DNA of 64,000 nucleotides from CAYJAY01 sp964370715 (GCA_964370715.1 CAYJKJ010000001.1:186001-250000), one strand, 5' to 3'. Counted from the stretch's first letter, positions 41,291 to 51,607 are shown. Numbers and translations: made by a program. Notes: generated by a model from the sequence alone, not told the origin.

Positions 41291-43315
41291 ATGACTTCAA
41301 AACTTTTCAAAACAATAAATATAAACGACAAAATTCTCGCTTTAATCGTGGTGTTGTTTAACGTCTCTGTTATGCTTCTAACTGCGTTTTTGCTTGTGCC
41401 AACCGCCGTTTCAAACGACGACTATTTGATAAGCATGATAGCGTCGGGCGCTTATGGAGAATATTCTCCGTTTGTTGTATTAACAAACTATTTTTTTCTT
41501 TATGTGCTAAATTTTTTGCAACAAACGATTGGTGTATATAACTTTTTAACCCTCTTTCAATATCTGTTTTTGTTGATATCTTTTTGCTTGTTCGGAATAA
41601 TATTCCTCAAAAAAAACAAAAACGCTATATCTTTTGTTTTGTATTTTTTATTTTCTATAGTATTTTCGGTTGATTTTTTCAACAACCTCCACAACACAAA
41701 GTCAGCTATAATAATTGCATTTATCGGGCTTGTTTCAATTTTTTACGGAACAAAGTTTAATATGAAAACTATCATTGTTTTTGGTTGTCTCGGAACGTTG
41801 TTCTCGGCATTAATAAGGCTTTCGGCTTTTTTTATGGGCGGGCTTTTTGCGTTTATCTTGGTTTTGTTTAGCGTTATTTTAGAAAACGACAACAAAAGCT
41901 TAGTAGCTTTAAAACAAAAAATTCTTTCATTTTTAAAGCAAGCTGTTCCCTACTACATAATTTTTACCGTTATCCTAGCGTTTTATGTCGGCGACCGTTT
42001 TGTCTACTCCGCCAACCCCGACGCTTCGTTCTATGAAACGTATAACGACGCTCGAGCGCAACTTATGGACTATTCGCTAGCGCCGTACGCCGGCAACGAA
42101 ACCGCTTATAGCGAAATCGGCATAACCGAAAACGACCAAAAATTAATTAGTGTTTGGGCTTTTTCCGAAAATGAAACTTTCAGCGTTGAAACGCTTGAAG
42201 CGGTCGGCAAACTTTCAAGCAAAGGCTTTGTTGAAAGGATTTTTTCTTCTCTTAGCGAACAGGCTTTGATGCTAGCAGTTAACATTCCGTTTTTGTTAAG
42301 CTTGCTGCTTTTTGTTATTCTTATCTTCTTTAACAAAAATCGCAAAAAACTTTTAGCTTTCCCCGTTTCGATAGTAGTCTCGCTCCTTTTAACTTCGGGA
42401 TTGGGGCGCATGACCCCTTGGGTGCTCTCGGGGCTTGTTGCTTGTAGCTTTGCCCTGCTGTTGCTGTTGCCTGATATCGAGATAAAACAGCGCTTTGTCA
42501 AGTTGTTCGATGCCTTTTTTGTTCTGTTTGCCGTTGTCAATATTTTGTTTGCCGGAATATATTGTTCAAACAATGTCGGCAACTATAAAACCCACTATCA
42601 AACGCAGGTTATGGATTTCTATTCAAAGCTTAATTCGACCGGTGACCTTTATCTTGTCGATCTTTTCAGCACCGAAAGAATCGAAATTCAACACGTTGTG
42701 CCGATTTTTTCCGCCGTTCCTTTTAACTATTATCAAAACATCTACACCCTTGGCAACTGGGACACCGAGTCGCCCGCCAAAAACTCTGTGCTGGAAAGGC
42801 ATGGCGTAGACGGCTCTGCTTATAATGCATTGCTTGAACGAAACGATGTCTTTTTGGTCGACGTTATGTATTATAACGAAAAGCTAAATTACCTTAAAGA
42901 AAACGTTAGCGAAACGGCTCGTTTTTCTATAGTTGAAGTTGTCGACGGGTTTTTTGTGTTTGGCTTTTCGGATAATTCGCCCACCCCGACCGAGCAAGGG
43001 GTTTCGATATCCGAGTTGTTGGTGCAACAAAGCAGCCTGTTGCCGGAATTCTCCAACGTTGTGTTAAAGACCGACAGCGAAATTTCAACACATGAAATGA
43101 TATATCTTGAAATAACAAACACAAACGACGAAAACGACAGGTTTGTTTATAAAGCGAAAGTCTTAAACGTTCAAGACGGAATATCGGTTATATCTCTCGA
43201 TGTTCCCTATCAAGATTTTGATCTTTTCAGCGGAAGCTACACAGCGAATATCTTGGTCGAATATCAAGACGGTTTAGTAACACGCGGAACAAACGACATC
43301 GAGTTTAACATTTAA
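41291..43315 (+). CDS. Polytopic membrane protein, GT-C-like, first of a tandem pair
   Basis: 674 residues. About ten to twelve hydrophobic helices fill residues 10-440, followed by a soluble extracytoplasmic domain of about 230 residues (SPAKNSVLERHGVDGS, EVVDGFFVFGFS). Just after the first helix comes PTAVSNDDYLISMIASGAYGE (in short: SNDDYLISM), an acidic pair placed like the catalytic Asp motif of GT-C lipid-dependent glycosyltransferases. No family is recognised. ATG at 41291 follows AAGGTGTG; the ATG at 41255 lacks a site. The paralog at 43359 shares the same layout. Confidence 0.7.
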   Translation: MTSKLFKTININDKILALIVVLFNVSVMLLTAFLLVPTAVSNDDYLISMIASGAYGEYSPFVVLTNYFFLYVLNFLQQTIGVYNFLTLFQYLFLLISFCLFGIIFLKKNKNAISFVLYFLFSIVFSVDFFNNLHNTKSAIIIAFIGLVSIFYGTKFNMKTIIVFGCLGTLFSALIRLSAFFMGGLFAFILVLFSVILENDNKSLVALKQKILSFLKQAVPYYIIFTVILAFYVGDRFVYSANPDASFYETYNDARAQLMDYSLAPYAGNETAYSEIGITENDQKLISVWAFSENETFSVETLEAVGKLSSKGFVERIFSSLSEQALMLAVNIPFLLSLLLFVILIFFNKNRKKLLAFPVSIVVSLLLTSGLGRMTPWVLSGLVACSFALLLLLPDIEIKQRFVKLFDAFFVLFAVVNILFAGIYCSNNVGNYKTHYQTQVMDFYSKLNSTGDLYLVDLFSTERIEIQHVVPIFSAVPFNYYQNIYTLGNWDTESPAKNSVLERHGVDGSAYNALLERNDVFLVDVMYYNEKLNYLKENVSETARFSIVEVVDGFFVFGFSDNSPTPTEQGVSISELLVQQSSLLPEFSNVVLKTDSEISTHEMIYLEITNTNDENDRFVYKAKVLNVQDGISVISLDVPYQDFDLFSGSYTANILVEYQDGLVTRGTNDIEFNI

Positions 43316-43358
43316 AACCTTATGAAAAATCCGCCACAAGGCGACATATAGGAGCATT

Positions 43359-45341
43359 ATGAAACTAACAAAACAAACAATAAACCAAAAACAAGCCGCA
43401 TTAATAGCGTTGTCGTTTAATCTAGGGTTAATGCTTTTAAGCGTGTTTTTGCTTGTTCCGTCCGCAATGAACAACGATGATGTTTTGATTAACTATATCG
43501 TCAGCGGTGCATTTGGCGAACCCTCCGCCGTCACCTACTACAACAACGTCTTATTTTCTTGTTTGCTCGTTTTTCTTCACCAATCGATAGGTGGTATAAA
43601 CTTTTTGGCGGTTGTTGAGATTTTTCTTTTGTTTGTATCGCTTTGTTTATTAAGTTATATAATAATAGAAAAATCAAGTTCACCGTTTGGCGTTATAGTA
43701 GCCGTTAGCTTTTCCGCCGTTTTCGGAATAGATTTCTATAACAACCTTCAATATTCAAAGATCGTTCCGCTTGTTGCGCTAGTTGGTGTAATCTCTGTTT
43801 TATATGGCGTTATCGAAAAAAGCAATGTCGTTGTTGTAGTCGGCTGTTTTATAATGATTTTTAGTTCAATCGTTCGATTTAATGTGTTTCTAATCGGGGC
43901 GGCTCTTGGGTTTTGGCTGGTTTTGTTTTCTATCTTCAAAAAAGAAAAAGGAGGAAAACTTCAAATAAACAAAAAACTGCTTGTAGTTTTTTGTTTGCTG
44001 TTTGCGTTTGTTTTCAGCCTTAAAGCGGCCGACCTTTATTTTTATAACACCGACCAAAACGCAAAGATATATTCCGAATACAACGCCGCTCGAACCGCTC
44101 TTTCCGACTACTATCTCCCGCCATATCAAGATAATGCCGAGCAATATCAACAACTGGAAATATCCGAAAACGACTATCATATGATCGAAAGTTGGAACTT
44201 TTCGGATTTTGAAAAATTTGATGTTAAAACGCTTTCGGATATCGCAGCTATTGCCTCCCCCGGTGTCGATGAATTTTTAAAAACCGTCACAGATGGTGTA
44301 TTTGAAATAATTAAAAATCCGTTGTTATACATAATGCTAATAGCTTGTTTTATAATTATATTGCTGTTTAAAAACAAAAAATCAAACATACTAATTCCGA
44401 TTTTTTCTTTTGTCTTTGTTGTTGTTTTGATGTTTATAATGGGAAGGGCTACAAGGTGGGTTTCTGCCGGCATCGTCGCTTCGCTATTTGCGCTATTGCT
44501 TTTTTCGCTAGACGTTAAAACCGAAAGATTTAAACAAAAAACCACGCTAATTTTAACAGCTCTGTTGCTTTTAATCGTCACCGTTCCGACCGTTATCTAT
44601 TGTATCGATGAAGCAAAAGACGACTATGAACATTATTTCAGAACCGACCTAAACACCGTCCACACCGCTCTTCCGCAACAAAACTTATATCTTTTTGATA
44701 TCGAAACGTTCCCCGCTATCGAAAGAACCCAACCAACGTTTAGCAGCGCACCCAAAAACCTTTTCGACAACAGCTATATATTGGGCGGTTGGGATTCAAA
44801 CTCCCCTGCAAAAAACAGCGTTCTAAAGCGCTACAACATAACGGGATCGCCCTATAAAGCGCTTGTTGAAAACGACAATGTGTTTTTGATCGACAACCAC
44901 AATGTATTAAGCAAAACAGAGTTTATTAAACAAAACTACTATCAAGACGTTAATGTATCTATCCTTGAATATATCGAAGGTTATCCAATTTACAGCTTTT
45001 CCACCACCCCAAACCACACCGAACTTCAAGGTTTTCCGATCGCCGATATGGCGGATTTAATCTGCGAAGCAAACGCCGATTTCACAACGTTTGCCGTTCA
45101 AATCGAGGGGGAAATTCCGGTTTCAACCGAGATTGAAGTTTTGTTTGAAGAAAATTCAACCGAACAAAAAACCTCGTCATACCGTGCTAAAGTTTCGGAT
45201 ATTAAAGACGGAAAAAGCATAGTTCTTTTTTCCGCTCCGCTTTTGGATTTTAATTTCTTTTCGGAATACACCGTCAGGATTTTAACCAAAAACCAAAACA
45301 GCGAATATTTTGCACACGACAGATATCTCTTTAATTTTTAA
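43359..45341 (+). CDS. Polytopic membrane protein, GT-C-like, second of a tandem pair
   Basis: 660 residues, a clear paralog of the upstream gene: the same helix plan, NNDDVLINYIVSGAFGE after the first helix, and SPAKNSVLKRYNITGS and EYIEGYPIYSFS in the C-terminal domain. The ATG at 43359 follows AGGAGC. The 43-bp gap suggests one transcript. They could form a heterodimer or have split substrates after duplication. A glycosyltransferase role is inference from the acidic motif only. Confidence 0.7.
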   Translation: MKLTKQTINQKQAALIALSFNLGLMLLSVFLLVPSAMNNDDVLINYIVSGAFGEPSAVTYYNNVLFSCLLVFLHQSIGGINFLAVVEIFLLFVSLCLLSYIIIEKSSSPFGVIVAVSFSAVFGIDFYNNLQYSKIVPLVALVGVISVLYGVIEKSNVVVVVGCFIMIFSSIVRFNVFLIGAALGFWLVLFSIFKKEKGGKLQINKKLLVVFCLLFAFVFSLKAADLYFYNTDQNAKIYSEYNAARTALSDYYLPPYQDNAEQYQQLEISENDYHMIESWNFSDFEKFDVKTLSDIAAIASPGVDEFLKTVTDGVFEIIKNPLLYIMLIACFIIILLFKNKKSNILIPIFSFVFVVVLMFIMGRATRWVSAGIVASLFALLLFSLDVKTERFKQKTTLILTALLLLIVTVPTVIYCIDEAKDDYEHYFRTDLNTVHTALPQQNLYLFDIETFPAIERTQPTFSSAPKNLFDNSYILGGWDSNSPAKNSVLKRYNITGSPYKALVENDNVFLIDNHNVLSKTEFIKQNYYQDVNVSILEYIEGYPIYSFSTTPNHTELQGFPIADMADLICEANADFTTFAVQIEGEIPVSTEIEVLFEENSTEQKTSSYRAKVSDIKDGKSIVLFSAPLLDFNFFSEYTVRILTKNQNSEYFAHDRYLFNF

Positions 45342-45538
45342 ATTAAATATCCTAAAATAAAATATAGGGTTGAAATCATTGTCTACTTGCCAAAAACATT
45401 TTTAAATTTTCTTGGTCAGTGAATTGATTATCCCCTATATTTTTTATCGCCCAAAATATATAAAACATCATAGGTACAGCAAAACTTCGCCTAAAAAAAT
45501 CCAATATTATAAATAACCTAGCCAAGCTTTTGTTTTTG

Positions 45539-45568
45539 TTGACACAAAACTAATAATAATGATATACT
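45539..45568 (+). promoter_or_regulatory. Promoter of the RND/TetR operon
   Basis: TTGACA (45539-45544), 18-bp spacer, TATACT (45563-45568). The gap 45342-45620 otherwise has a long-loop stem (AAATATAGGG with CCCTATATTT, about 45357 to 45445) that may terminate the upstream transcript. Confidence 0.75.
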
Positions 45569-45578
45569 ACTTGAGGTC

Positions 45579-45594
45579 GACCGACCGGTCGGTC
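45579..45594. promoter_or_regulatory. Palindromic TetR-type operator
   Basis: Perfect 16-bp palindrome GACCGACCGGTCGGTC, 10 bp after the -10 element. The GACCGNNCGGTC form is typical of operators of TetR-family regulators of efflux genes; the regulator is encoded by the last gene of the same operon (49626). Confidence 0.8.
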
Positions 45595-45620
45595 AGTTTT
45601 TTTGTTTGGAGAATAAATTA

Positions 45621-48600
45621 ATGGTATCCGGTTACAGCGTTAAAAGACCCTACACCGTTTTTGTTGCGGTGGTTTTGATAATAGTTTTGGGAGCAATCTC
45701 TTTTTTTGGCATGACAACAGACCTTATGCCAACCATCGAGCTTCCATATATAATGGTTATAACCTCCTATCCCGGCGCTTCGCCCGAAAAGGTCGAACTC
45801 GAGGTCACCGCTCCGCTTGAAGCGGCGCTTGGAACGACGGGGGGGCTAAACAGCATTTCATCAAGTTCAAGCGATAACATGAGCATGATAACGCTTGAAT
45901 TTGTTCAATCAACCAACATGGACAGCGCAACAATCGAGGTTTCAAACAACATCGATCTAGTTAAAGGCGCTCTGCCGGAGATGGTTTCTTCCCCAATGTT
46001 TTTGCAGATTTCCGCCGACATGATGCCTATCATGATAACAAGCGTTGATATGGGGGCTAACGCTGATGTAACCGAGGTTGTTGAATATGTTGAACAAACG
46101 GTTATTCCGGCGTTTGAAAGGATTGGCGGCGTTGCTTCGGTTACGGCATCGGGGCTTAGCGAGCCTAAGCTTAAAATCGAGCTAGACGAAAGCAAGATAC
46201 AAACGCTAAACGAAATAGCCTCCGACGATCTTGAAGCAACGCTGGACGAAGCGTATGACGAGCTTCTTTCGGCTCAATATTCTTTGGAGGATGCCGAAGA
46301 TGAGCTAAAGAGCGGAAGCAGTTCCGCCCAAAACGAGCTAGCCTCGGCAAACGCCGGCCTTACTAACGCAATATCAACCCTCAACGCCCTTCTTGCGGAA
46401 AAAACGACGTTGACGGCAGATAAGGCGGCGTTTGAGGGTGAATTGCAGATGATGCAATTTTTGTCATCAATAAGAAGTGATACTGATATTCCGATGCCTC
46501 CCATACCACCATCTACAACACCAACCACAATCACATTAGATGGTTATTACACTGTTATATCGAATTTGATTACAGATATTACCACTGTAAATTCGTCACT
46601 ATTAGTTCCACCTACGCCACCTCCTCCTGCTACTTCTGTCCCAATAACTGAATATAATCTATTTAATAGCATCAATGAAACTATATTTTTTCATAATGAC
46701 TTTCAAACAGCTTGGAAAAATTCAATATCAAATCTTCAAAATACACCTCCCCTCACATCTCCATTATTGATGCTTGAGCTTGATAAAAAAACATTAGCAG
46801 AATTACAACAACTCGAAAACCAAATAAATGATTCCCCCACAAGAGTTGCCGAACTCGAAGCCGAACTTCGCAACATCGACACTCAGTTCATGGTGTTAAA
46901 CGCCATGGAACCCGAACTGCAATCCGGCCTAGCCGAAGCTCAAAGCGGATATGAAGCGGTCGTCGGCGGCCAGATGGCGGCAACAACCGAGCTAGCCTCC
47001 GCTCAAGCCCAAATTCTTATAGGGCAAAACAGCCTTGAAGAGGTTATCTCTGATTTCGAAACGACCAAAGAAAACGCCCTTGAACAGATGGATCTCACCA
47101 ACATCATAACCGAGGATATGATAAACGGAATATTAACCGCCAACAACTTTAGTATGCCGGCGGGATATATCGAGGGCAAAGAGGGGGAGTTTCTTCTTAA
47201 GGTCGGCGATGCCTACAATTCGGTTGAAGAGCTTGAACAAACAATATTAATGACGCTCGATTCAACGGGAGATATAACGGTTGGCGATGTTGCGAAGGTT
47301 TCGATAGACAATGTGTCGGATGGAAGCTATGCTAAAGTTAACGGTGCCGAGGGAATTATTCTTGAATTCCAAAAACAAAGCACCGCCTCAACAACCGAAG
47401 TCACCGATGATATCGAAGACGTTATTAAAACGCTTGAAGGCGAAGAACAAAGCCTTAGAATTGTTCCGCTTATGAACCAGGGCGATTATATCGATATCAT
47501 CATCAACAGCGTTTTGCAAAACCTTATTTTTGGCGGCATTCTCGCAATTATTGTTTTGATTTTGTTTTTAAGAAGCCTTAAACCAACTATTATAATTGCG
47601 TTTTCAATCCCTATTAGTTTGCTGTTTGCTATAACCCTTATGTATTTCACCGATGTAACGCTTAACATGATCTCGCTTTCGGGGCTAGCTCTCGGGGTTG
47701 GAATGTTGGTCGACAACAGCATCGTTGTTATCGAAAACATCTATCGAATGCGACATCTTGGAGTTCCGGCAAGAACGGCGGCGATAGACGGCGCAAAACA
47801 GGTTGCCGGAGCGATAGCCGCTTCCACCCTAACAACGGTTTGCGTTTTCTTGCCAATTGTTTTCACAGAGGGTATCTCTCGCCAACTATTCACCGACATG
47901 GGGCTAACGATTGCATACAGCTTGTTCGCAAGTTTAATTGTGGCTCTAACCCTCGTTCCGGCTATGAGTAGCCTTATCCTTAAAAATATTACGGTTCAAA
48001 CAAGAAAGACACTTTTCGATAAACTAACCGATCTATATTCAAAAGCGCTTGCGTTCTCGCTCAAAAGAAAATCAGTCGTTATTATTCCGGTGTTGGTTCT
48101 TTTGGCTGTCGCAATTCTCGGAACAACCGTTATGGGAACTGCGTTTATGCCCGAGATGAGTTCAACCCAAATGAGCGCAACTCTTTCGCTTCCCTCGGAA
48201 GACAAAGAAACAGATATCTTTCAGCTTTCCGACCAATACTCAACCCAAATCCAATCGATCGAAGGGGTTGCGTATGTTGGGGCGATGGGCGGAAATTCTG
48301 GCGGAATGTTAAGCATGGGGGGCGGCAGCGGAGTTTCGTTCTACATTCTGCTTGAACAAGATTCCCCCTATGACAACAAAGCCGTTGAAAAACTAATATA
48401 TGAAAAAACAGCATTTTTAAAGGGCGAGATTTCTATTCAAGCCTCAACAATGGATATGAGCGCATTAACCGGCTCGGGAATTCAGATTAACCTACGTTCA
48501 AACAGCCTTGACCAGCTTATATCCGAAAGCGAACGCATAGCCCAAATTCTCGGAACTGTCGAGGGCATAGGCGAGGTTACAACGGGATATGAAGACGCCG

Positions 48601-49625
48601 AAACCGAAATCCGCGTCACCGTCAACAAAGAAAAAGCGATGCGCAAAGGATTAACGGTAGCTCAAGTTTATTCCGAAATCGCCGCCTCTTTAAGCCTTGA
48701 AACCGATTCAACCATCGTAAACTACGGCGACGAAAACTTCCCTGTTGTTATCTCAACAAATGAGGGATCTAGCCTAACGGTTGAAACGCTCCCTTATTTT
48801 TCGATAGAGCTTGAAACAAACGACAGCTCGATAGATATGCCGGAAGAAGACGATGAGGAAGAAGAGGAAGATGAGCAAGACGACAATTTTGTTGTTTTAA
48901 AAGATATTGCAACGATAACCGAGGAAAAAACCGTTCCGTCTATAGGGCGAGATAATCTAGCTCGCTACAACGTTATAAGCGCAACTATTGCGGAAGGCTA
49001 TAACATCGGGCTTGTCAGCCGAGAGGTTGAACAAGCGATGGCAAGATACACCCCGCCCGAAGGTTGCTCAATTATAACCGAGGGTGAAAACGAGATGATA
49101 AACGACACTATGGGGGATCTTGTTCTCATGATAACGCTAGCCGTTGTGTTTATCTATCTCATAATGGTTGCGCAGTTCCAAAGCCTTATGTCTCCTTTTA
49201 TCGTGTTGTTCACCCTTCCGCTAGCGTTCACAGGGGGGCTTTTATTCCTTTGGATTTGCGGATTGGAACTTTCGATAATCTCGATGCTCGGGTTCTTGGT
49301 TCTCGCCGGCGTTGTCGTTAACAACGGAATTGTGTTTGTCGACTACACCAACCAACTTCGAGAAAACGGAAGTCCGCTAATCGATGCTCTCATCGAAACC
49401 GGCCGTTCAAGAATTCGCCCAATACTCATGACCGCATTAACAACAATCCTCGCAATGAGCACGATGGCGCTCGGCATAGGACAAGGCGCCGAGATGACCC
49501 AGCCAATGGCGATAGTAACGATTGGCGGCCTTGCATACGCAACTGTTCTAACGCTGTTTATCGTTCCGGTTATATATGCAATTATCCACGGCAAAAAAGA
49601 AAGAAAAAACAGGGGGTCAAAATAG
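45621..49625 (+). CDS. RND-family exporter with coiled-coil insertion
   Basis: Proton-driven efflux pump of the AcrB/SwrC type, 1334 residues against about 1030 for the usual length. The first helix and porter domain begin MVSGYSVKRPYTVFVAVV and GMTTDLMPTIELP. The second half of the first helix bundle reads GLALGVGMLVDNSIVVIENIYR (short: GVGMLVDNSIVVIENI), and the last bundle has NNGIVFVDYTNQLRENG. About residues 200-500 of the first porter domain are a coiled-coil insertion with a Pro/Thr/Ser-rich centre near residue 290-345. A run of acidic residues (EEDDEEEEEDEQDD) lies in the second porter domain. The ATG at 45621 has a GGAG nine bases upstream. Confidence 0.93.
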   Translation: MVSGYSVKRPYTVFVAVVLIIVLGAISFFGMTTDLMPTIELPYIMVITSYPGASPEKVELEVTAPLEAALGTTGGLNSISSSSSDNMSMITLEFVQSTNMDSATIEVSNNIDLVKGALPEMVSSPMFLQISADMMPIMITSVDMGANADVTEVVEYVEQTVIPAFERIGGVASVTASGLSEPKLKIELDESKIQTLNEIASDDLEATLDEAYDELLSAQYSLEDAEDELKSGSSSAQNELASANAGLTNAISTLNALLAEKTTLTADKAAFEGELQMMQFLSSIRSDTDIPMPPIPPSTTPTTITLDGYYTVISNLITDITTVNSSLLVPPTPPPPATSVPITEYNLFNSINETIFFHNDFQTAWKNSISNLQNTPPLTSPLLMLELDKKTLAELQQLENQINDSPTRVAELEAELRNIDTQFMVLNAMEPELQSGLAEAQSGYEAVVGGQMAATTELASAQAQILIGQNSLEEVISDFETTKENALEQMDLTNIITEDMINGILTANNFSMPAGYIEGKEGEFLLKVGDAYNSVEELEQTILMTLDSTGDITVGDVAKVSIDNVSDGSYAKVNGAEGIILEFQKQSTASTTEVTDDIEDVIKTLEGEEQSLRIVPLMNQGDYIDIIINSVLQNLIFGGILAIIVLILFLRSLKPTIIIAFSIPISLLFAITLMYFTDVTLNMISLSGLALGVGMLVDNSIVVIENIYRMRHLGVPARTAAIDGAKQVAGAIAASTLTTVCVFLPIVFTEGISRQLFTDMGLTIAYSLFASLIVALTLVPAMSSLILKNITVQTRKTLFDKLTDLYSKALAFSLKRKSVVIIPVLVLLAVAILGTTVMGTAFMPEMSSTQMSATLSLPSEDKETDIFQLSDQYSTQIQSIEGVAYVGAMGGNSGGMLSMGGGSGVSFYILLEQDSPYDNKAVEKLIYEKTAFLKGEISIQASTMDMSALTGSGIQINLRSNSLDQLISESERIAQILGTVEGIGEVTTGYEDAETEIRVTVNKEKAMRKGLTVAQVYSEIAASLSLETDSTIVNYGDENFPVVISTNEGSSLTVETLPYFSIELETNDSSIDMPEEDDEEEEEDEQDDNFVVLKDIATITEEKTVPSIGRDNLARYNVISATIAEGYNIGLVSREVEQAMARYTPPEGCSIITEGENEMINDTMGDLVLMITLAVVFIYLIMVAQFQSLMSPFIVLFTLPLAFTGGLLFLWICGLELSIISMLGFLVLAGVVVNNGIVFVDYTNQLRENGSPLIDALIETGRSRIRPILMTALTTILAMSTMALGIGQGAEMTQPMAIVTIGGLAYATVLTLFIVPVIYAIIHGKKERKNRGSK

Positions 49626-50255
49626 ATGCTGCAAATTTTTAAAAATCTAGAAAATCCCTCAGAAAAAGAACTAAAGATCTACAACGGGGTCGCTCTTCTG
49701 TTGAACAGCGGAAAGGATTTTCATGACATAAAAATTTCCGATATTGCGGCTATCGCCGGAATAGGCAAAGGAACGGTCTATGAATATTTTGAGAGCAAAC
49801 AAGAGATCGTTGGAAAAACTCTTTTGTTCCAGCTACATCGAAGCCACCTTTCCGCCAAAGCAATTATAGAAAGTGACAAACCGTTTAAAGAAATATTCTT
49901 CTCGTTGCTCGACAACACATATTATATCTTTGAAGGTCAAGCCTCCACCTTCAAAAAACTGGTGGTTGAGTTTTGCAAAAACGATAAAAAAAATAGCGAT
50001 ATCGAGCTGAGAGAACAACAAAAGGCATTTATGGCTTTTATCGACAACAAGTTAAACTTTGTTATAGACGGGCTAATCAAAGCGGGAATTAAACAACAGG
50101 TTATCAAACAAAACGACGACAAAGAGTTTATGCATTTTGCTGTTAGGGCCGCAATAACAACATTTGTAAACAGCATTAACCGCCAAGAACAGCAATCGCA
50201 GTATAATCAATTAAAAGAAAACGCATATAAACTTATGATAAAATCGTTGTCATAG
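49626..50255 (+). CDS. TetR-family regulator
   Basis: 209 residues. DNA-binding domain KISDIAAIAGIGKGTVYEYF at about residues 35-54, ligand domain behind it. The ATG follows the RND stop codon directly, and the palindrome at 45579-45594 is the likely operator. So it represses the pump operon and itself until a pump substrate binds. The inducer is unknown. Confidence 0.93.
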   Translation: MLQIFKNLENPSEKELKIYNGVALLLNSGKDFHDIKISDIAAIAGIGKGTVYEYFESKQEIVGKTLLFQLHRSHLSAKAIIESDKPFKEIFFSLLDNTYYIFEGQASTFKKLVVEFCKNDKKNSDIELREQQKAFMAFIDNKLNFVIDGLIKAGIKQQVIKQNDDKEFMHFAVRAAITTFVNSINRQEQQSQYNQLKENAYKLMIKSLS

Positions 50256-50300
50256 CAACACAACATTTAGCGTTAAAACATAATTTTATCAACATAAACA

Positions 50301-50337
50301 AGCCTTGGCGATTTTGATCGATCGCCAAGGCTTTTAT
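50301..50337. terminator. Terminator between convergent TetR and EAL genes
   Basis: Perfect 12-bp stem AGCCTTGGCGAT/ATCGCCAAGGCT with T-rich sequence after it on the plus strand. Confidence 0.85.
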
Positions 50338-50362
50338 TATTCGTTTCCAAAACAAAGAATGT

Positions 50363-51607
50363 TTATATCTCTAAATCTTCAAAACTTTTTGGTTTTGCAA
50401 AGTAGTAGCCTTGCGAAAAATGAATTTCGTTTTTAACTACTTCTTGCTGGATATCGGCATCTTCGACAAATTCTGCGATAATCTCGCAGTTGATAAGCCT
50501 TGCCATGTAACAGATAGAATCAACTATTATTTTGCTTTGATCATCTTGTCCTAGGTTCTTAATGATAGCGCCGTCAATCTTGATGATGTTGGGTTTCAGC
50601 GAGATAATCGATGTGTATGTAGCAAATCCAACGCCGAAATCATCAACCGCTATCTTGCAACCTAGTTGTTTTAATTCTCCTAGAAAATTAAAAACTCCTT
50701 CGTTGTCGTTGTAGTTTTCCGTTTCAACAAATTCAACCGTTATGTTTTCCGGTTTTGGATGTTGTTGAACTCGTTTAATAAACCAGTTTCTGAAATCAAC
50801 CGATTGAATATCAAAAAGCGATATGTTTAAACTTAGCTCTTGATCGGTGTTTTCAAAATCCTTCATAGCTTTATCAAGCATTATTTTGCTAATAGGAAGA
50901 TAGAGTTTTAACTTTTTTGCTATCTCCAAAAAAGTTCCGGGTGCGTGTATCTTTCCATCTTTATCAAATATACGCATTAATGCTTCGTATTTTGATATCT
51001 TGCCCTTCTCGTTGTCATAAACACCTTGGTAGTATGGAACAACTTTATCGTTTTTAATTGCATAGTTTAAAAGCTCGAAAATTCTTAAGTTGTTTTCAGT
51101 TTCTGCTTCCAAGCGTTCCTTTTCATCGGTTACAACTATAAAGTTATTTTGAAGTTGTTTATTTAAATAATAAGCGCTTTTAACTCTGTTAACCAAATCA
51201 TCGCCAAAAGCTACAGCAAAGCGAGACACTCCGCCAAGCCCGGTTTGTTGAGCGGTCGCCAATTCATACTGTTCATGGGAGGTTTTCATAAGACCCAGAA
51301 AGTCCTCGTCGCTCATATCATCATTTGCAACCGCCATAAAATTCTTGTATGTATATGCATAAACATGGATAAGGTGATCTATCCCCATCTGCTTATAAGC
51401 AACGTTTCCTGTTTCCAAAATCTCAGCGCTAGATTGATAATACTGCTCTTCGCCAAACGTCGCTATCATCATATCCGCATTAATTATCTCGGTCATGCAA
51501 ACTTTATTGAATTTTTTGACCTTTAAATCTTTAAGATACTGTTCGTAGCTTTTAACTTTGAAACGATGATCGATGATTGGAGTTTGTTCAAAATGGTCTG
51601 AATTCAT
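50363..51607 (-). CDS. EAL-domain cyclic di-GMP phosphodiesterase
   Basis: 414 residues with no membrane helix, so cytoplasmic. Residues about 30-175 look like a GGDEF-type fold without its motif; about 185-414 is an EAL domain with YEALMR, SLNIS, VEFVET, DDFGVGF, IIKIDG, AEFVED and SQGYYFAKP. All usual catalytic positions are present, so hydrolysis of cyclic di-GMP is likely. It follows lgt by 52 bp on the same strand and may be partly co-transcribed with the amino acid and lipoprotein genes. The second EAL protein of the window is at 27351-30239. Confidence 0.92.
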   Translation of the reverse strand: MNSDHFEQTPIIDHRFKVKSYEQYLKDLKVKKFNKVCMTEIINADMMIATFGEEQYYQSSAEILETGNVAYKQMGIDHLIHVYAYTYKNFMAVANDDMSDEDFLGLMKTSHEQYELATAQQTGLGGVSRFAVAFGDDLVNRVKSAYYLNKQLQNNFIVVTDEKERLEAETENNLRIFELLNYAIKNDKVVPYYQGVYDNEKGKISKYEALMRIFDKDGKIHAPGTFLEIAKKLKLYLPISKIMLDKAMKDFENTDQELSLNISLFDIQSVDFRNWFIKRVQQHPKPENITVEFVETENYNDNEGVFNFLGELKQLGCKIAVDDFGVGFATYTSIISLKPNIIKIDGAIIKNLGQDDQSKIIVDSICYMARLINCEIIAEFVEDADIQQEVVKNEIHFSQGYYFAKPKSFEDLEI

